Notes under the pieces: model-generated
Database searches by the model: none
Seen by the model: the letters and a program-made list of their open reading frames with translations, nothing else
Told to the model about the DNA's origin: nothing
Shown: in pieces, positions 21,417 through 31,132 of the stretch
Layout of the letters: every line of letters begins with the position of its first letter
How positions within the stretch are numbered: the stretch's first letter is position 1
Program-made: the position numbers and the translations under genes
Assembly (NCBI GenBank): GCA_025594325.1
Contig: JANHCV010000001.1
Location: 806,001-870,000 of the forward strand
Source: Blastocladiella emersonii ATCC 22665
Taxonomy: Eukaryota > Blastocladiomycota > Blastocladiomycetes > Blastocladiales > Blastocladiaceae
Direction: 5' to 3'
DNA: 64,000 bases

Positions 21417-22358
21417 TTGTTCCGCCTTGGAGGAGAGCCAGAAACCACGACTGAACTGCCGGCCATCCTCGAGCTCTTTGTTGGAATGGAGATGCGCGTC
21501 AACACCAACCAGTGCGTAGCAAAGGGGTGCGCGAACGGTGCGGTTGGCGTCGTGCACCACATCGACTGGAAGCCCAAGACCACGTTCACGCGAACCACGT
21601 CCAACATGTACCGGCGATCCTGCGCTCCACTCAACGTGTGGATCGACCTGCCCAACGCTCCTCGTGGCTCTCGCTTCCCGGGCATGCCAGCCGCGTGGCC
21701 TGACACGGTCATCCCGCTTGCCGTGGAGAAGAAGGACTTCCTGTCCATGGCGGGCGGTTCCACGCCGCGAGAGCGGGTCGTCAGCACAACGAATGATTCG
21801 CTCCCGCTCTGTGTCAACAACACCAAAACCAACAGGAGCAAGTATCCTAATCATGTCGTCGCGCACATCGAGCAGTACCCAATGGTGCCAGCCTTTGCCA
21901 TGACGGTCCACGGGGTTCAAGGCGTGACCAAGAGCGCCATTGCCCTGGCAGATCCGCGTCCCGCGGGCATGGAGCGTCTCATCAGCGGCGCTTCCCTGTA
22001 CGTGGCGTTATCGCGGCTTCGTCGTTCAAAGTACCTGTGGGTGCTTCAGCCGATCCCAAGAACCGTGTTCAAGTCCATGAGGCCGGATCCACTCGCAGTG
22101 GCCGAGGACAAGCGGCTCCAGACGCTCAACGAGCTGACCAAGACCGCTTTCGATCAAGGTACAGCCATCGCGCCAGGCGACCCGCGCATCGCTAAACTCT
22201 TCGACGACGCGATTCTCTTCTTGCGCCAGCACGCGGCTGAGAAACTAGTCGCTAAGCGCGCGTCCGATGCTCTCAATGCAAGGTTTTGGCGATTGGTCAA
22301 CAAACGTGCTGGAGGCGAGGACGGCTCACAGAACGCCAAGAAACAGAAAACACAGTAG
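21417..22358 (+). pseudogene. Helitron PIF1-type helicase, C-terminal fragment
   Basis: It carries the C-terminal helicase motifs: N-Q-C-V-A-K-G-C-A-N-G, then A-F-A-M-T-V-H-G-V-Q-G-V-T-K, then S-L-Y-V-A-L-S-R-L-R-R (motif VI, with its Ser intact). It ends in a Lys/Gln-rich tail with TAG. The ATPase motifs I-III are absent, so it is a 5'-truncated copy closely related to the helicase at 36.3-39.1 kb. About 130 bp downstream lies a Helitron-type 3' hairpin. Confidence 0.8.
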
Positions 22359-22483
22359 AGTATTAACGTAGTGTATTCCATCATCTAATCCATCAATAGC
22401 ACGATTTCCATAGCTCGATCACCTAAATCTCCTGTGCGGGACGAACGCGACAGCACCTCCACCACTCGTGCACCATACGTGGC

Positions 22484-22536
22484 GGGGGCTTTAGCCCTCG
22501 ATTGAAAACCAAACGCGAAGCGTTTAGGTTCCTCAA
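22484..22536 (+). mobile_element. Helitron-like 3' terminus, type 1, with subterminal palindrome
   Basis: GGGGGCTTTAGCCCTCGA, a short spacer, then AAACGCGAAGCGTTT and AG. The palindrome recurs in inverse form at 22538-22555. The block matches the one downstream of the 36.3-kb helicase, so both look like the ends of the same Helitron family. The terminal tetranucleotide is TTAG rather than strict CTRR. Confidence 0.5.
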
Positions 22537-22925
22537 GTCGAGGGCTAAAGCCCTCTTTCTAGACCGGGTCGCTGCCGGATAGGGTGCCGACGCTCACGTG
22601 AGCGCCATGCACATGAGCGACCCGAAAACGCGTGACAGACGCGTCGTTTCTCATGTGACTGCTGTGGCGCAACGCGTCCTGGCCTTGCACGTGATCGGCC
22701 TCGGCCCAACCCGCGGAAGCGCGGCCCTTTAACCCATAGCCAACCGGGGTTTGGCACACCAGCGTCCCCGGACTTAGCTTCTTGAAACAGGCGCCGCCGC
22801 ACCGCACAAAACTCACCTAAGCCTCGCCCCGATTATTTTTCACCTCGCTGTCGCTCACCGCTGTTCCTCCCTCCCCACCAAAAATGTGGACGCCCAATAA
22901 CATTCATTGCGCCGTCCGCAATCCA

Positions 22926-23760
22926 CTACAACATCTCACGATTATCAACTGACATGAAGATTTCCTTGGGACCGGTGTGGCGGGACAAAGCGTATCGATT
23001 TGTCGGCTCCTTGCACATGATCTGCGGGGACGAGTCGCCGTCGTGACCCTTGTAGCTGATGATCGTGAGGAAGACCACGGACGGCTTGATCGAGTCGGAG
23101 TTCTCGGCGGGCGTGGCCGTGGGGAGCGGCGTCTTGCCCACATACGGCTAGCGACGGCGACCTTGGGGGCGGGGAGCGCATGTTCTTGTGCGCGGGCCGT
23201 TGCCTTGGCGTACCGTCGAGGGCATCGGCTTGATGAGGCGGTCGGTGAAGCTGAGAACGTTGTCGCCGACCTCGAACGTGAGCTTGCACACGCCGCCGCC
23301 TGGGTCCTTCTCTCGATCGCCGTCTTGCCGGCCTTCGTTGCACGTCTCGGCCAACAGCGTGGGCCCTGTGTAGATCAGCTCGCGTCAGTGCATGTCGCGC
23401 GGGCCCAGTGTAGTGAGCTGACGCACCGTGTTCTTCGTCGTCGTCTGAACCAGCCATGTTGGCCATGTCGCAGACGTCGCCGTTGTCGAAACCCGCCGCA
23501 CCGTCCTGCAAGCAGGGTGCGCCGGCGGCGCTAGCACCGGGACCTTCATCAGCAACGGCCACGTCAGGCGGTCCAGACTGCGCGCGCGCAGCGGTGGCCC
23601 AGTACTCCCTGCGGGCCTCGAGGTCGGCGGCCTGGCCTTTTTCTCGTCGTCGTCGCTGCCAGATCTCTCCTCGCCGTCGCTATAGGGACCAGAGTCCAAC
23701 GGCGAGACGGGGCGAGCAGGAGCAGGTTGGACGGCGAGAGCCGCGGCCGCGGACAACAAA
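22926..23760 (-). CDS. Hypothetical gene, at least three exons
   Basis: Minus-strand reading with two well-formed introns: 23366-23426 (GTGCGT to CACAG) and 23148-23213 (GTACGC to GCTAG), both preserving frame. The first exon seen is Ala/Asp-rich with an acidic S-D-D-D-E-E stretch. The middle exon has a K-L-T-F-E-V strand and K-P-M-P-S-T. The last ends V-D-N-R-E-M-L with TGA. The 5' limit is uncertain, because reading frames upstream of about 23.6 kb conflict. I recognise no family. Confidence 0.45.
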
Positions 23761-24626
23761 GGTGCATGCAAGTCGACGCAGCGACACTTGCCCGGCGCAG
23801 GTGGCGGGTCCGATGGCGTAGACGGTGGCGAGGCGAGTGGCGACGGTGTCGCGGGGACGCGAGGAGCAGCGAGGTGGGACGGCAGCGGGTCCCGCGCGAG
23901 CGCGTGCTCACAGGCCCCAGCTTGGCGTAGGCCGTCTTGTTGATAACATGATATGTTGTTGATGGTGGTTGAGGTCGTTCTTTGCAAGAAGGGTGAGGAA
24001 GTGGAGGGTGAGACGGCGGCGAGGCCGCTCGGCGGACGGCGGGCTGGGTGGCGGGGCGGGGACGGCTGGGGACACCGCTGTCCAACCCCGATTTCAGCGG
24101 GTCCGATCGGGTTTTCAGCGGTTTTCTCGCTCCCCCCGCAAACCACAAACCCAGTCTCAAGCTTATCAGATAGGGCGCAACGAGGCGCACACGTGGGTGC
24201 CAGTCGCGTCGCGATGTCTCGCACCTGGCTGGAGAACGGGGCGATCTTGGCTCCGAAACGCGTGGACCCGGGCGTCCCACGACTCCCACGCCCTCAGTTT
24301 TCAACTCCACATCTTTTAACTTCACACAGTGGTGGCAGTCTACGCATAGTGCGTCCACAAAAAGTTTGAACCGGATTCATGCAAAGGTGTTGTCAGGGCG
24401 GGCGCTCGCGCGAAGTTCATAACTTTGGCGGCGCCTCCCAGCTCAGCTGTTAGGCGGTGCGCCACGCTAAAAATCTCGGGCCCTAACAGTATCGATATCT
24501 ACAATTTTGCTGAACAAAGTTTCGAGAGTGTAGAGTAAAAAGTGGTGGAGATATGAGGGGGTGGGATGAGGGACACCAGTGTGCCATGGTCGTCTATGGG
24601 TTAAACCGTGACTGAACCTCAACTAA
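23761..24626. other. No gene recognised; minisatellite remnant at the end
   Basis: Frames here are open only because of GC bias. The last 30 bp are repeat units of the CTGAACCTCAACTAA type that continue beyond the Harbinger insertion at 27.07 kb, showing that the transposon landed in this array. Confidence 0.4.
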
Positions 24627-24851
24627 GGGCCCGTTTGGTTCCGGGGTGAATCAGGTGGATCAATCGATTTTACACGGTCCGGTGTTCACCCAGCTGAAAC
24701 GTGGCATTTTCACCCCGTCGCGTTCATCGCGGCGTTTGGGTCGATCCCCGGATGAGCTGAATGGAACCCTCGTCGCTGAATTGCCCGTCTGCTCGCCCCC
24801 GAAACCTTCAGGCTGTGCTTCCCGGCCTATATAAACGCTGTTTTCCTTCGT

Positions 24852-25225
24852 GGGGCGGCTCGACCACCACCGGCGAGTACTCGCACCTCGAGCAGGACGG
24901 CAAGGAGTCTGGTGACGTGGAAGGTGTCGATGGTCAAGACGACGCGGCCCCCGCCAGCAAGCGCAGCCGCACTTCGGACAGCAGCTCGCGTCGCCTCTCG
25001 GACTCGGAATTCCTCATGGGCATCAAGGAGGTGTTCCAGAGCGTCGCGACCGCCGACTCCAAGCCCGTCCTGACCGCCGCACTTGAATGGGTCCAGGACG
25101 CGTACAACGACAATGAAGAGTACCAGATCGACGTCGCCACCCGCCTGACCGAGGATCAAGCGCTTCGCGTCATGGCCGTGTCCGAATCGAAGCGCAAGCG
25201 CATCCTCGAGATTTTCATTCAGTAG
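24852..25225 (+). pseudogene. Truncated Myb/SANT-like accessory ORF of the Harbinger element
   Basis: Only the C-terminal part is present: an acidic linker, Ser-Lys-Arg-Ser-Arg and Ser-Ser-Arg-Arg-Leu-Ser motifs, and the helical tail ending E-I-F-I-Q. It is clearly paralogous to the end of the 19.5-kb gene. The Myb/SANT DNA-binding region is missing. A TATATAA box lies just upstream at about 24830. The element may depend on another copy for this function. Confidence 0.6.
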
Positions 25226-25538
25226 CTCACTCGCACATGTCCCCCTCCCCTCGCGTTGCTTCCTGGCCTTGTTCTCGCCCATTTGTGTCCAATACATCTG
25301 GCTTTGTGTCCATCGTATCTTCAATCGTTACCCTTGGCTCGAAAATGACGCGACTCGTTGAGAAACGCGTGGTTCGCAAAGTGTCTCACACGTCACGTGA
25401 TTGATCGACGCGTCTCCACCGATGCATTCTGACCTCAGCGACGCGTCAAATCATCTAGAATCGCTTATATAACATTATAGTACTTGACAAATCAGTATAT
25501 TACAGCATGCATGCGGGTACAACAATTATTTCGCGCCT

Positions 25539-26856
25539 TCAAAGACGGGTCCCACGAGCGGCCATGACGCGCCTGTACTCGGTCCAAAGAACATTTGCGA
25601 TGCGGTTCCGAAGCGAGATACCGCGCTGACGAGCTCCGTCCAGCGAGGCCTCGAGGACAGCGGCCTCGTCGTCCTCCTCGTTCTCGTCGTTCAGGGGCTC
25701 GCGCCCACGCACACGCGCCTCACGCGCCGCGTCCCGCGCGCGCCGGAGCTCCGTCTCGGCGTCGCAAAAGAAGGCGTCGCCGCCTTGGTTCCACTTTTTG
25801 ATCATGTTGTGCAGCGTGCAGAGCGCGTACACAAGCTTGACTTGAGTCTTGATTGGGTAGGCCGCGCCAATCGAGAGGACGCGGAACCGCTTCTTGAGCA
25901 CGCCAAAGATACGCTCAACAGAGTTGCGGAGCGACGCGTGACGCAGATTGAAAAGCTCCTCGCGGTTCTTAACTCTACGTACGTTGATGAAGCGGATGAG
26001 ATGGCGCCAACGTGATGGTCATGGCAGTGAGAACGTACCCATCCTTGCCGCGGGCAAACTCGCGAAGATGATAGCGGGTACTGCGGAAGGGCACGATGAT
26101 GGACGTGCGGTTTGCGTAGCCGCCGTCGGCGAGGTAGAAGCGGCCGGCGGGGATCTTGAACCCACGGGCGAAGGCGTCCGAGAGCACGCGCGAGTCATGC
26201 GCCTTGCCCTCCCACCCTGCGAGAACGTAGGTGAAGTTCAAGTCAAAGTCGCAGGCAGCGAGGACATTTGAGTATATGGTCCCCTTGCGGTTTCGGAACG
26301 AGTCGTGAAGCTTAGTGGGCACAACAAACGGGATGTGCGTTCCGTCAAGCGCGCCGACCGCGTTCTGGAACGGAGCGTATTTCGGGTCGTGGGCGATGCG
26401 CTCATGCACGGGCGTAGAATCGGACGGCTGGACAATGAACTCGGGCATCAGGCGGTACAGAGCGTCGAGCACTTGCTTCAGAACCCTGGACGCGGTCTCG
26501 CCAGAGATTTGGAACCGCTCCCTGAGGTTGCGGTTGGTGCTGCCCTCGCCGGCCATGACAAGAAAAACCATGAAGCGCGCCTCGACGGACAGCTCGCGGC
26601 CGTCGGCGAGAAGGCCACGGTCGCGGAACAGGCGGCAGATGGCCTTGAAGGTCTCGCGGGGCATACGGGCGATTTCCGAAAAACGCGTTTCGCTGTTGCA
26701 CGTCAGCAGCTCTTGAACCCACGACTCGCCAGAAAGCGTGGACGTGCGGATAGGCTCCCACGAGCGGCGCTCGTTGCGCGCAGCGAGACGTCGCAGGAGA
26801 GCGAGGGCGGCTGTGAGCATTAGGCCGCGCAGCTTGCGGTTGTATCCCTTGCCCAT
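25539..26856 (-). CDS. Harbinger transposase (HARBI1-like DDE nuclease), 417 aa
   Basis: Two exons on the minus strand (26856-26039 and 25974-25539). The 64-nt intron runs from GTACGT to CGTAG and the junction codon is GGA. The catalytic triad is present: Asp in A-L-D-G-T-H-I-P-F, Asp in L-A-D-G-G-Y, Glu in N-S-V-E-R-I-F-G, followed by the usual L-K-K-R-F and H-N-M-I-K-K-W. An N-terminal helix-turn-helix-like part contains S-G-E-T-A-S-R-V. There are no stops or frameshifts. The enzyme cuts and pastes DNA between TWA duplications. With intact ends and target duplication, this is the best candidate for a recently active transposase here. Confidence 0.9.
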
Positions 26857-27073
26857 GTTGTTTGAGGGCTCGAGAACACGATGCGTGAGGTTAGGTGTTG
26901 ATTCGTTGCAATAAGTGCGGCTGCAAAGAGGTGGGAAAGATTTTATTGCGGGGGGGGGGAGGGGCGTTCATCCAGCGGGGCGTTTGGTTCGCACGGCCGC
27001 TGAGATGAACGGGGGTGAGGTGAAACGTGGCAACTTTTTCAGCTGATCCACCTGATCTGAACCAAACGGGCCC

Positions 27074-27236
27074 TAAACCTCAACTAAACCTCGACTGAGC
27101 TCAGACTGAACTCGGAGTAAACCGCGACTAAACCGCTACTAAACCGCGACTGAACCACGACTGAACCGCGACTGAACTCGGAGTAAACCACGACTGAACG
27201 CGACTGAACAGCGACTGAACCGCGACTAAACCTGCA
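27074..27236. repeat. Minisatellite of ACTGAACCGCG / ACTAAACC units
   Basis: Degenerate tandem units of about 10-11 bp (GACTGAACCGC, GACTAAACCGC) run for about 160 bp. The same units flank the other side of the Harbinger element at 24600-24626. Confidence 0.8.
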
Positions 27237-27414
27237 GCAGACCATTCTCATGACGGGCCAGCTCGCGTCCGCTCGCGTCCCACGCCATGAGGAGGGCTGG
27301 AAGTCCACCGGCCATTGTCAGCTTAAAGGACAGCTGAGACTGAGATGGCCGTCAAATATACGGTTATATCAAGTGCCTGCTCTGGGTCACTTTGAGAAGG
27401 AGCTTGGCATCGCG

Positions 27415-29027
27415 CTACACGACCGACCCAAACGTCTGTCTCCAGCGACTGCTGCAAGATCCACGGCAGAATGCTTGCCATTGGCCAAGATGAGCAGCGC
27501 AAGCGAGCGTTGCAGGTATGGGTGGCCAAGCATCAAGCGTCTTCACGAGCACCGCGACGCACTGGCCGCAAAGCCTCCGCTCCTTGTTGCTTGTCTGCGC
27601 GTGAGTGAGGGTCGCCAAAACCGTGTCGACAACATGCGATCCTTGCAAACTCGGTGGCGGGCCAGGGCACGGCGGCAGACCCTCATTCGCGACGCGACCA
27701 CTGTCAGTGCTGGCCATGGGAGTCAACGCCGTGTTGTGCTGCAACTGATCTGGCCGCGGCGGCGACGGCGCCAGCACGATGGCCACGTTGAGCTTCTGGC
27801 CGCGGCGCGCGGCGAGCTGCTGCTTGGCGCGCAGATCGTACGCCGCGAGGAGCTCCTCCTGGGAGATGGTCGCGGCTGCAAGCGCATGTTCGGGATGGCT
27901 CCACACGCGCAGGCGGACGCTCTGCGTCAGGCGCTGCGTGCGCACGTGGTTGAAGGCGAACAGGATGAACGCGGCGTGCTGCGAGAAGCGCTGGTCCCAG
28001 AGATGGAGCAGGTGCTCGTAGTACGCCTCGGCCGAGTAGTTGTGGTTGCGCCGGTCTATTTCCGAGTTGCGACCGCCAAATCCCCAGGCAAAGTTCCGCA
28101 GAAACAAGCCAGCAAGCGCGAGTCCCTCGTAGATCTGCAGGTACTGGTCAGATCGATGGACCGCGTACGCTTCGTCGACCAGCGGAGCGCCGACTCGCTC
28201 CTCACCATTCCCTTCATTGCCAGCACCTTCTCCTTGTCCGCGTGCATGCGCGGGGCACGGTGATGCGCGGGGGACCTCGAGTGGCACGGGGTCAACGACC
28301 CCGCGCGCGTTTTGGCGATCCTCAGCGGCTGCGACGGCGTGGCCATGGCGCTGATGTTGCTCACCTTCCTCCTCACGGTCGCAATGCTGGGCGTCGCGGC
28401 GCTCCCCACTTTCATGACTGAGATCACAATCAGCAGGTTCGTTGTTGTTGTCCTCGCTGTCGGCTGCACAAGCGTGTGGATGCGCGTGTGGGTGAGGGTG
28501 CGCGGCGGCGGCGCTGGCGGCGAGATCTGGGCGATGGCGAATTTGGGCTTGAGCAGCGGCCGGCGGTCGTTGCGGCAGTTCTCGTTCTTGTTCGTATCGC
28601 CAATGGCCAGCCCGCTATTGCTGCCGTCGCCGTGACCCTTGAGGCGCTTAGCACGCGCGTCGAGAATGCGTTTCTGTGCGGTCCTGAGCGCACTAAGCGC
28701 GTCTGGGTCAAAGTACGCGCCTGTCACGTAGTCGGGCCGGTTGGGGTGGCGCGTCGCGCTTAGCGGGGCAAGACCAAGGCCGTCAAAGATGCCCTTGTTG
28801 TCGCTCACGTGGTGGTAGTCGCGGACCGCGGCGGGCACCGTCTTAGGGAAGCCGAGGAGGGTCTGCACTGCCTCAAGCGGGAACTGCTCGCGCGGGACGA
28901 ACACAAGCGCCTTGCAAAGACGCTTGGTGCCGGTGACAAGGCAAACGTGCGCGTTCATGACGGTGGCGGCGTACTTGCGCGTTGCGAACTGCTTGTGGCG
29001 GAAGTCCTTGTTGCTGGGCGAGGGCAC
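27415..29027 (-). pseudogene. Helitron Rep-like N-terminal region, frameshifted
   Basis: The first part (29027 to about 28190) has the conserved segment A-V-R-D-Y-H-H-V-S-D-N-K-G found in fungal Helitron ORFs. After a frameshift near 28190 the reading continues E-A-Y-Y-E-H-L-L-H-L-W-D-Q-R-F, then F-I-L-F-A-F-N-H, resembling the Helitron-like N-terminal domain ahead of the rolling-circle Rep motifs. The catalytic H-x-H and paired-Tyr motifs are not seen, so the piece is truncated. No helicase follows on this strand. Confidence 0.5.
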
Positions 29028-29487
29028 GGGGATCTGCTGCGCGTCCTTGATCTTGTTGAGGTGGGCTGGCGACAGGAGGCGCGCGCGATTGTAGGCGTTG
29101 CGCTCGTAGTTGCGCTGCAGCTCAAGGGCCGATTTGGAGAGGGCAGGAGCAGGAGGCGAGGGACTGCGGCGTGCGCGTGACTGAGTTGATGCGGATCGTT
29201 GCAGCTATCCCCAGGGGTGTCAGAGACGACCAATGGAACCCGCTCCAAGTGGTGGATGAGGGGCACAAGTGGGCGCGGTTGGGCGCCTGGACACGATTGA
29301 GTGCTGTGACAAAGCCACAATTCCTGCAGCGCGCGGAAGGACCAAGCCTGGATGCTGAGGAAAACAACTGTTGCGACATAGAACGCGCAAGGTAAAGAAG
29401 CCATGTCCAACTCACATCAATGGCTGAGTGCGGAGCGAAGAGCAAACGATGTTTGACCTATGGCGGGCGCGCGGCCGTGGGCCTAAA

Positions 29488-29704
29488 TGTCACGGCGCAG
29501 CGTGACAGGTGTGGCGTGTTGCGTTCACGCGCAGCGTGGCGCAACTTGCCGATCCAGGATTCCCTGCTCCCCGTTCACTGTTTTCCCCATTTCAGCGTGT
29601 AGTGCGGTGCAGCCGGCTCTCGCTCTCCACGGAACAAGATCATTTATCACGCGATTAATTGCGCCTTGTGTTCATCAACCCGCCCCTGGTCCCTTGTCTT
29701 TACA
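29488..29704 (+). repeat. 5' LTR
   Basis: 217 bp, TG to CA, alignable throughout with the 3' LTR. Differences are mainly G/A and C/T changes. No obvious tRNA primer site follows; CTTTGTTCCGTCACC comes directly after. Confidence 0.95.
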
Positions 29705-29739
29705 CTTTGTTCCGTCACCCCCCTACCACCAGCGGCAAG

Positions 29740-31020
29740 ATGTCCACCAACGCACTCCCCCCAATTCACCTCAACGACCCGGCTGTCATGGTACCGCTGC
29801 TTGAGTCCGTTGTCGCTGCGGTCCCCGTGTCCACCCTTGACCACGCCAGCCGCGAGACGTTCCTCGACATCATCCGCGGCGGCGCGCTCGCCGCGTCGAT
29901 CATCACGGCGCCCGAGGACGACCAGCTCAACCGTGCCCGCCAGACGACCAAGGTCGTTGTCCACGTCCTGGCCCGCACGACCTACTGCCTCAAGACAGCG
30001 CAGGACACCAAGGAGCGCCTCCACGCCGAGAACGTGCAGCTCCGCGCCGAGCAGGCGCGCCTTGAGTCGCAGCTCGCCCAGCTGCAGGCGCAGCTCGCGC
30101 AGCACCGCGCCGCCAAGACGGACCCCGCCAATGGCATGCCCAACCTGTCGCTCATGGTCACGCGCCCGGCCTCCAACCCCCAGCGCCAGCTCGTGATGGA
30201 CTTCTTCAAGCCCGGGAACTACGGACCAGTCACTGACTTGACGGAGGGCGTCATGGCGCACCTTCGCCGCATCGCCCAGAAGTACGCGCAGGTCCAGGAC
30301 GTGCTCGACATCGAGCACGCCCTCCAGACCCACCTGTCTGACATTGTCAACCTCAAGACAACGCCGTTTGCGCGCGCGTGGCTTGACGGCCAGTACCAGT
30401 TCGCGTGCCAGTGCCCCACGGGCGCGTGCTTGTGCTTTGTTAAGTACGCCGAGGACCTGCTCCGCCTCATGCCCAAGTCCCGCAACGGCATCAACCGGGC
30501 GCGCGGCCTGCTGCGCCTGCGCCCCGGACATGGTGGGATGGGCGCGTTCTTGGCAACAATGACGCAGCTTGTGCTCAAGTACCGCGTGCCCGGCCTTGTT
30601 GCCACGGCCATCCTGCTTGAGGCCATCCCACCCTCCCACCCCGTGCACCATCACGCGTCGTTCCTTGAGGCGACCCGCCTTGGCAAGTTCAACAAGGCCC
30701 TGCAGTCGTTTGTTGACGCCAAGGCCGGCATCAAGAACGCGGCCATGGGCCGCCTCGCCCCCGCCCCTGCCCTGTACGCGCCCCCGCCCCGCGCGCTGGC
30801 GCCCCTGACCACGTCCACATACAACGACGGGTTGAAGCCCATGGTGATTGGCGCCGTTGCCCCGCCTGGCCTCACGTGCTTCAACTGCGGCGGTCGCGGC
30901 CACTACGCCAAGGACTGCGCTTTGCCCCGCGACCAGAAGCAGCAGCAGGAGCGCCGCCAGCAGTGGCAGAAGGGCAACCCGTTGTTGACGTTGGCGTCGG
31001 GAAACGCCAGTTGGGCGTGA
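29740..31020 (+). CDS. gag: Gag polyprotein of the chromovirus, 426 aa
   Basis: An intact ORF from the first ATG after the LTR. A Leu/Gln/Ala heptad region (about residues 95-130) is likely a coiled coil. The middle is the helical capsid-like part. Near the end lies a C-F-N-C-G-G-R-G-H-Y-A-K-D-C zinc knuckle (CX2CX4HX4C), followed by a Gln/Arg-rich tail. It packages element RNA into cytoplasmic virus-like particles. Pol is open in the -1 frame across the end of this ORF, which suggests -1 frameshifting. Confidence 0.93.
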   Translation: MSTNALPPIHLNDPAVMVPLLESVVAAVPVSTLDHASRETFLDIIRGGALAASIITAPEDDQLNRARQTTKVVVHVLARTTYCLKTAQDTKERLHAENVQLRAEQARLESQLAQLQAQLAQHRAAKTDPANGMPNLSLMVTRPASNPQRQLVMDFFKPGNYGPVTDLTEGVMAHLRRIAQKYAQVQDVLDIEHALQTHLSDIVNLKTTPFARAWLDGQYQFACQCPTGACLCFVKYAEDLLRLMPKSRNGINRARGLLRLRPGHGGMGAFLATMTQLVLKYRVPGLVATAILLEAIPPSHPVHHHASFLEATRLGKFNKALQSFVDAKAGIKNAAMGRLAPAPALYAPPPRALAPLTTSTYNDGLKPMVIGAVAPPGLTCFNCGGRGHYAKDCALPRDQKQQQERRQQWQKGNPLLTLASGNASWA

Positions 31021-31132
31021 GCGAGCCAACACTCGCGCCCGTCAAGAACCGGCATGGGCGGCGCAAGCGCCCGCCGTTGACCCCGCCAACCAGGCAAGCC
31101 CATGACGTGGCCCTGGCAAGCACGGTCGCGGC

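Larger units (their letters stand above)
24627..27073. mobile_element. Complete PIF/Harbinger DNA transposon, 2,447 bp
   Basis: The ends are inverted repeats: GGGCCCGTTTGGTTC is perfect for 15 bp, then ATCAGGTGGATCA after an offset. TAA on both sides (24624-24626 and 27074-27076) is the 3-bp target duplication typical of Harbinger. It holds a spliced transposase on the minus strand and a truncated Myb/SANT-like ORF on the plus strand, convergent, with TA-rich sequence (TTATATAACATTATAG) between them. Confidence 0.93.

Noticed and set aside
27074-27236. ACTGAACCGCG array as telomeric DNA
   Set aside because: The unit is degenerate, internal and not G-rich on one strand in the usual telomere fashion. 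Nothing marks a chromosome end.
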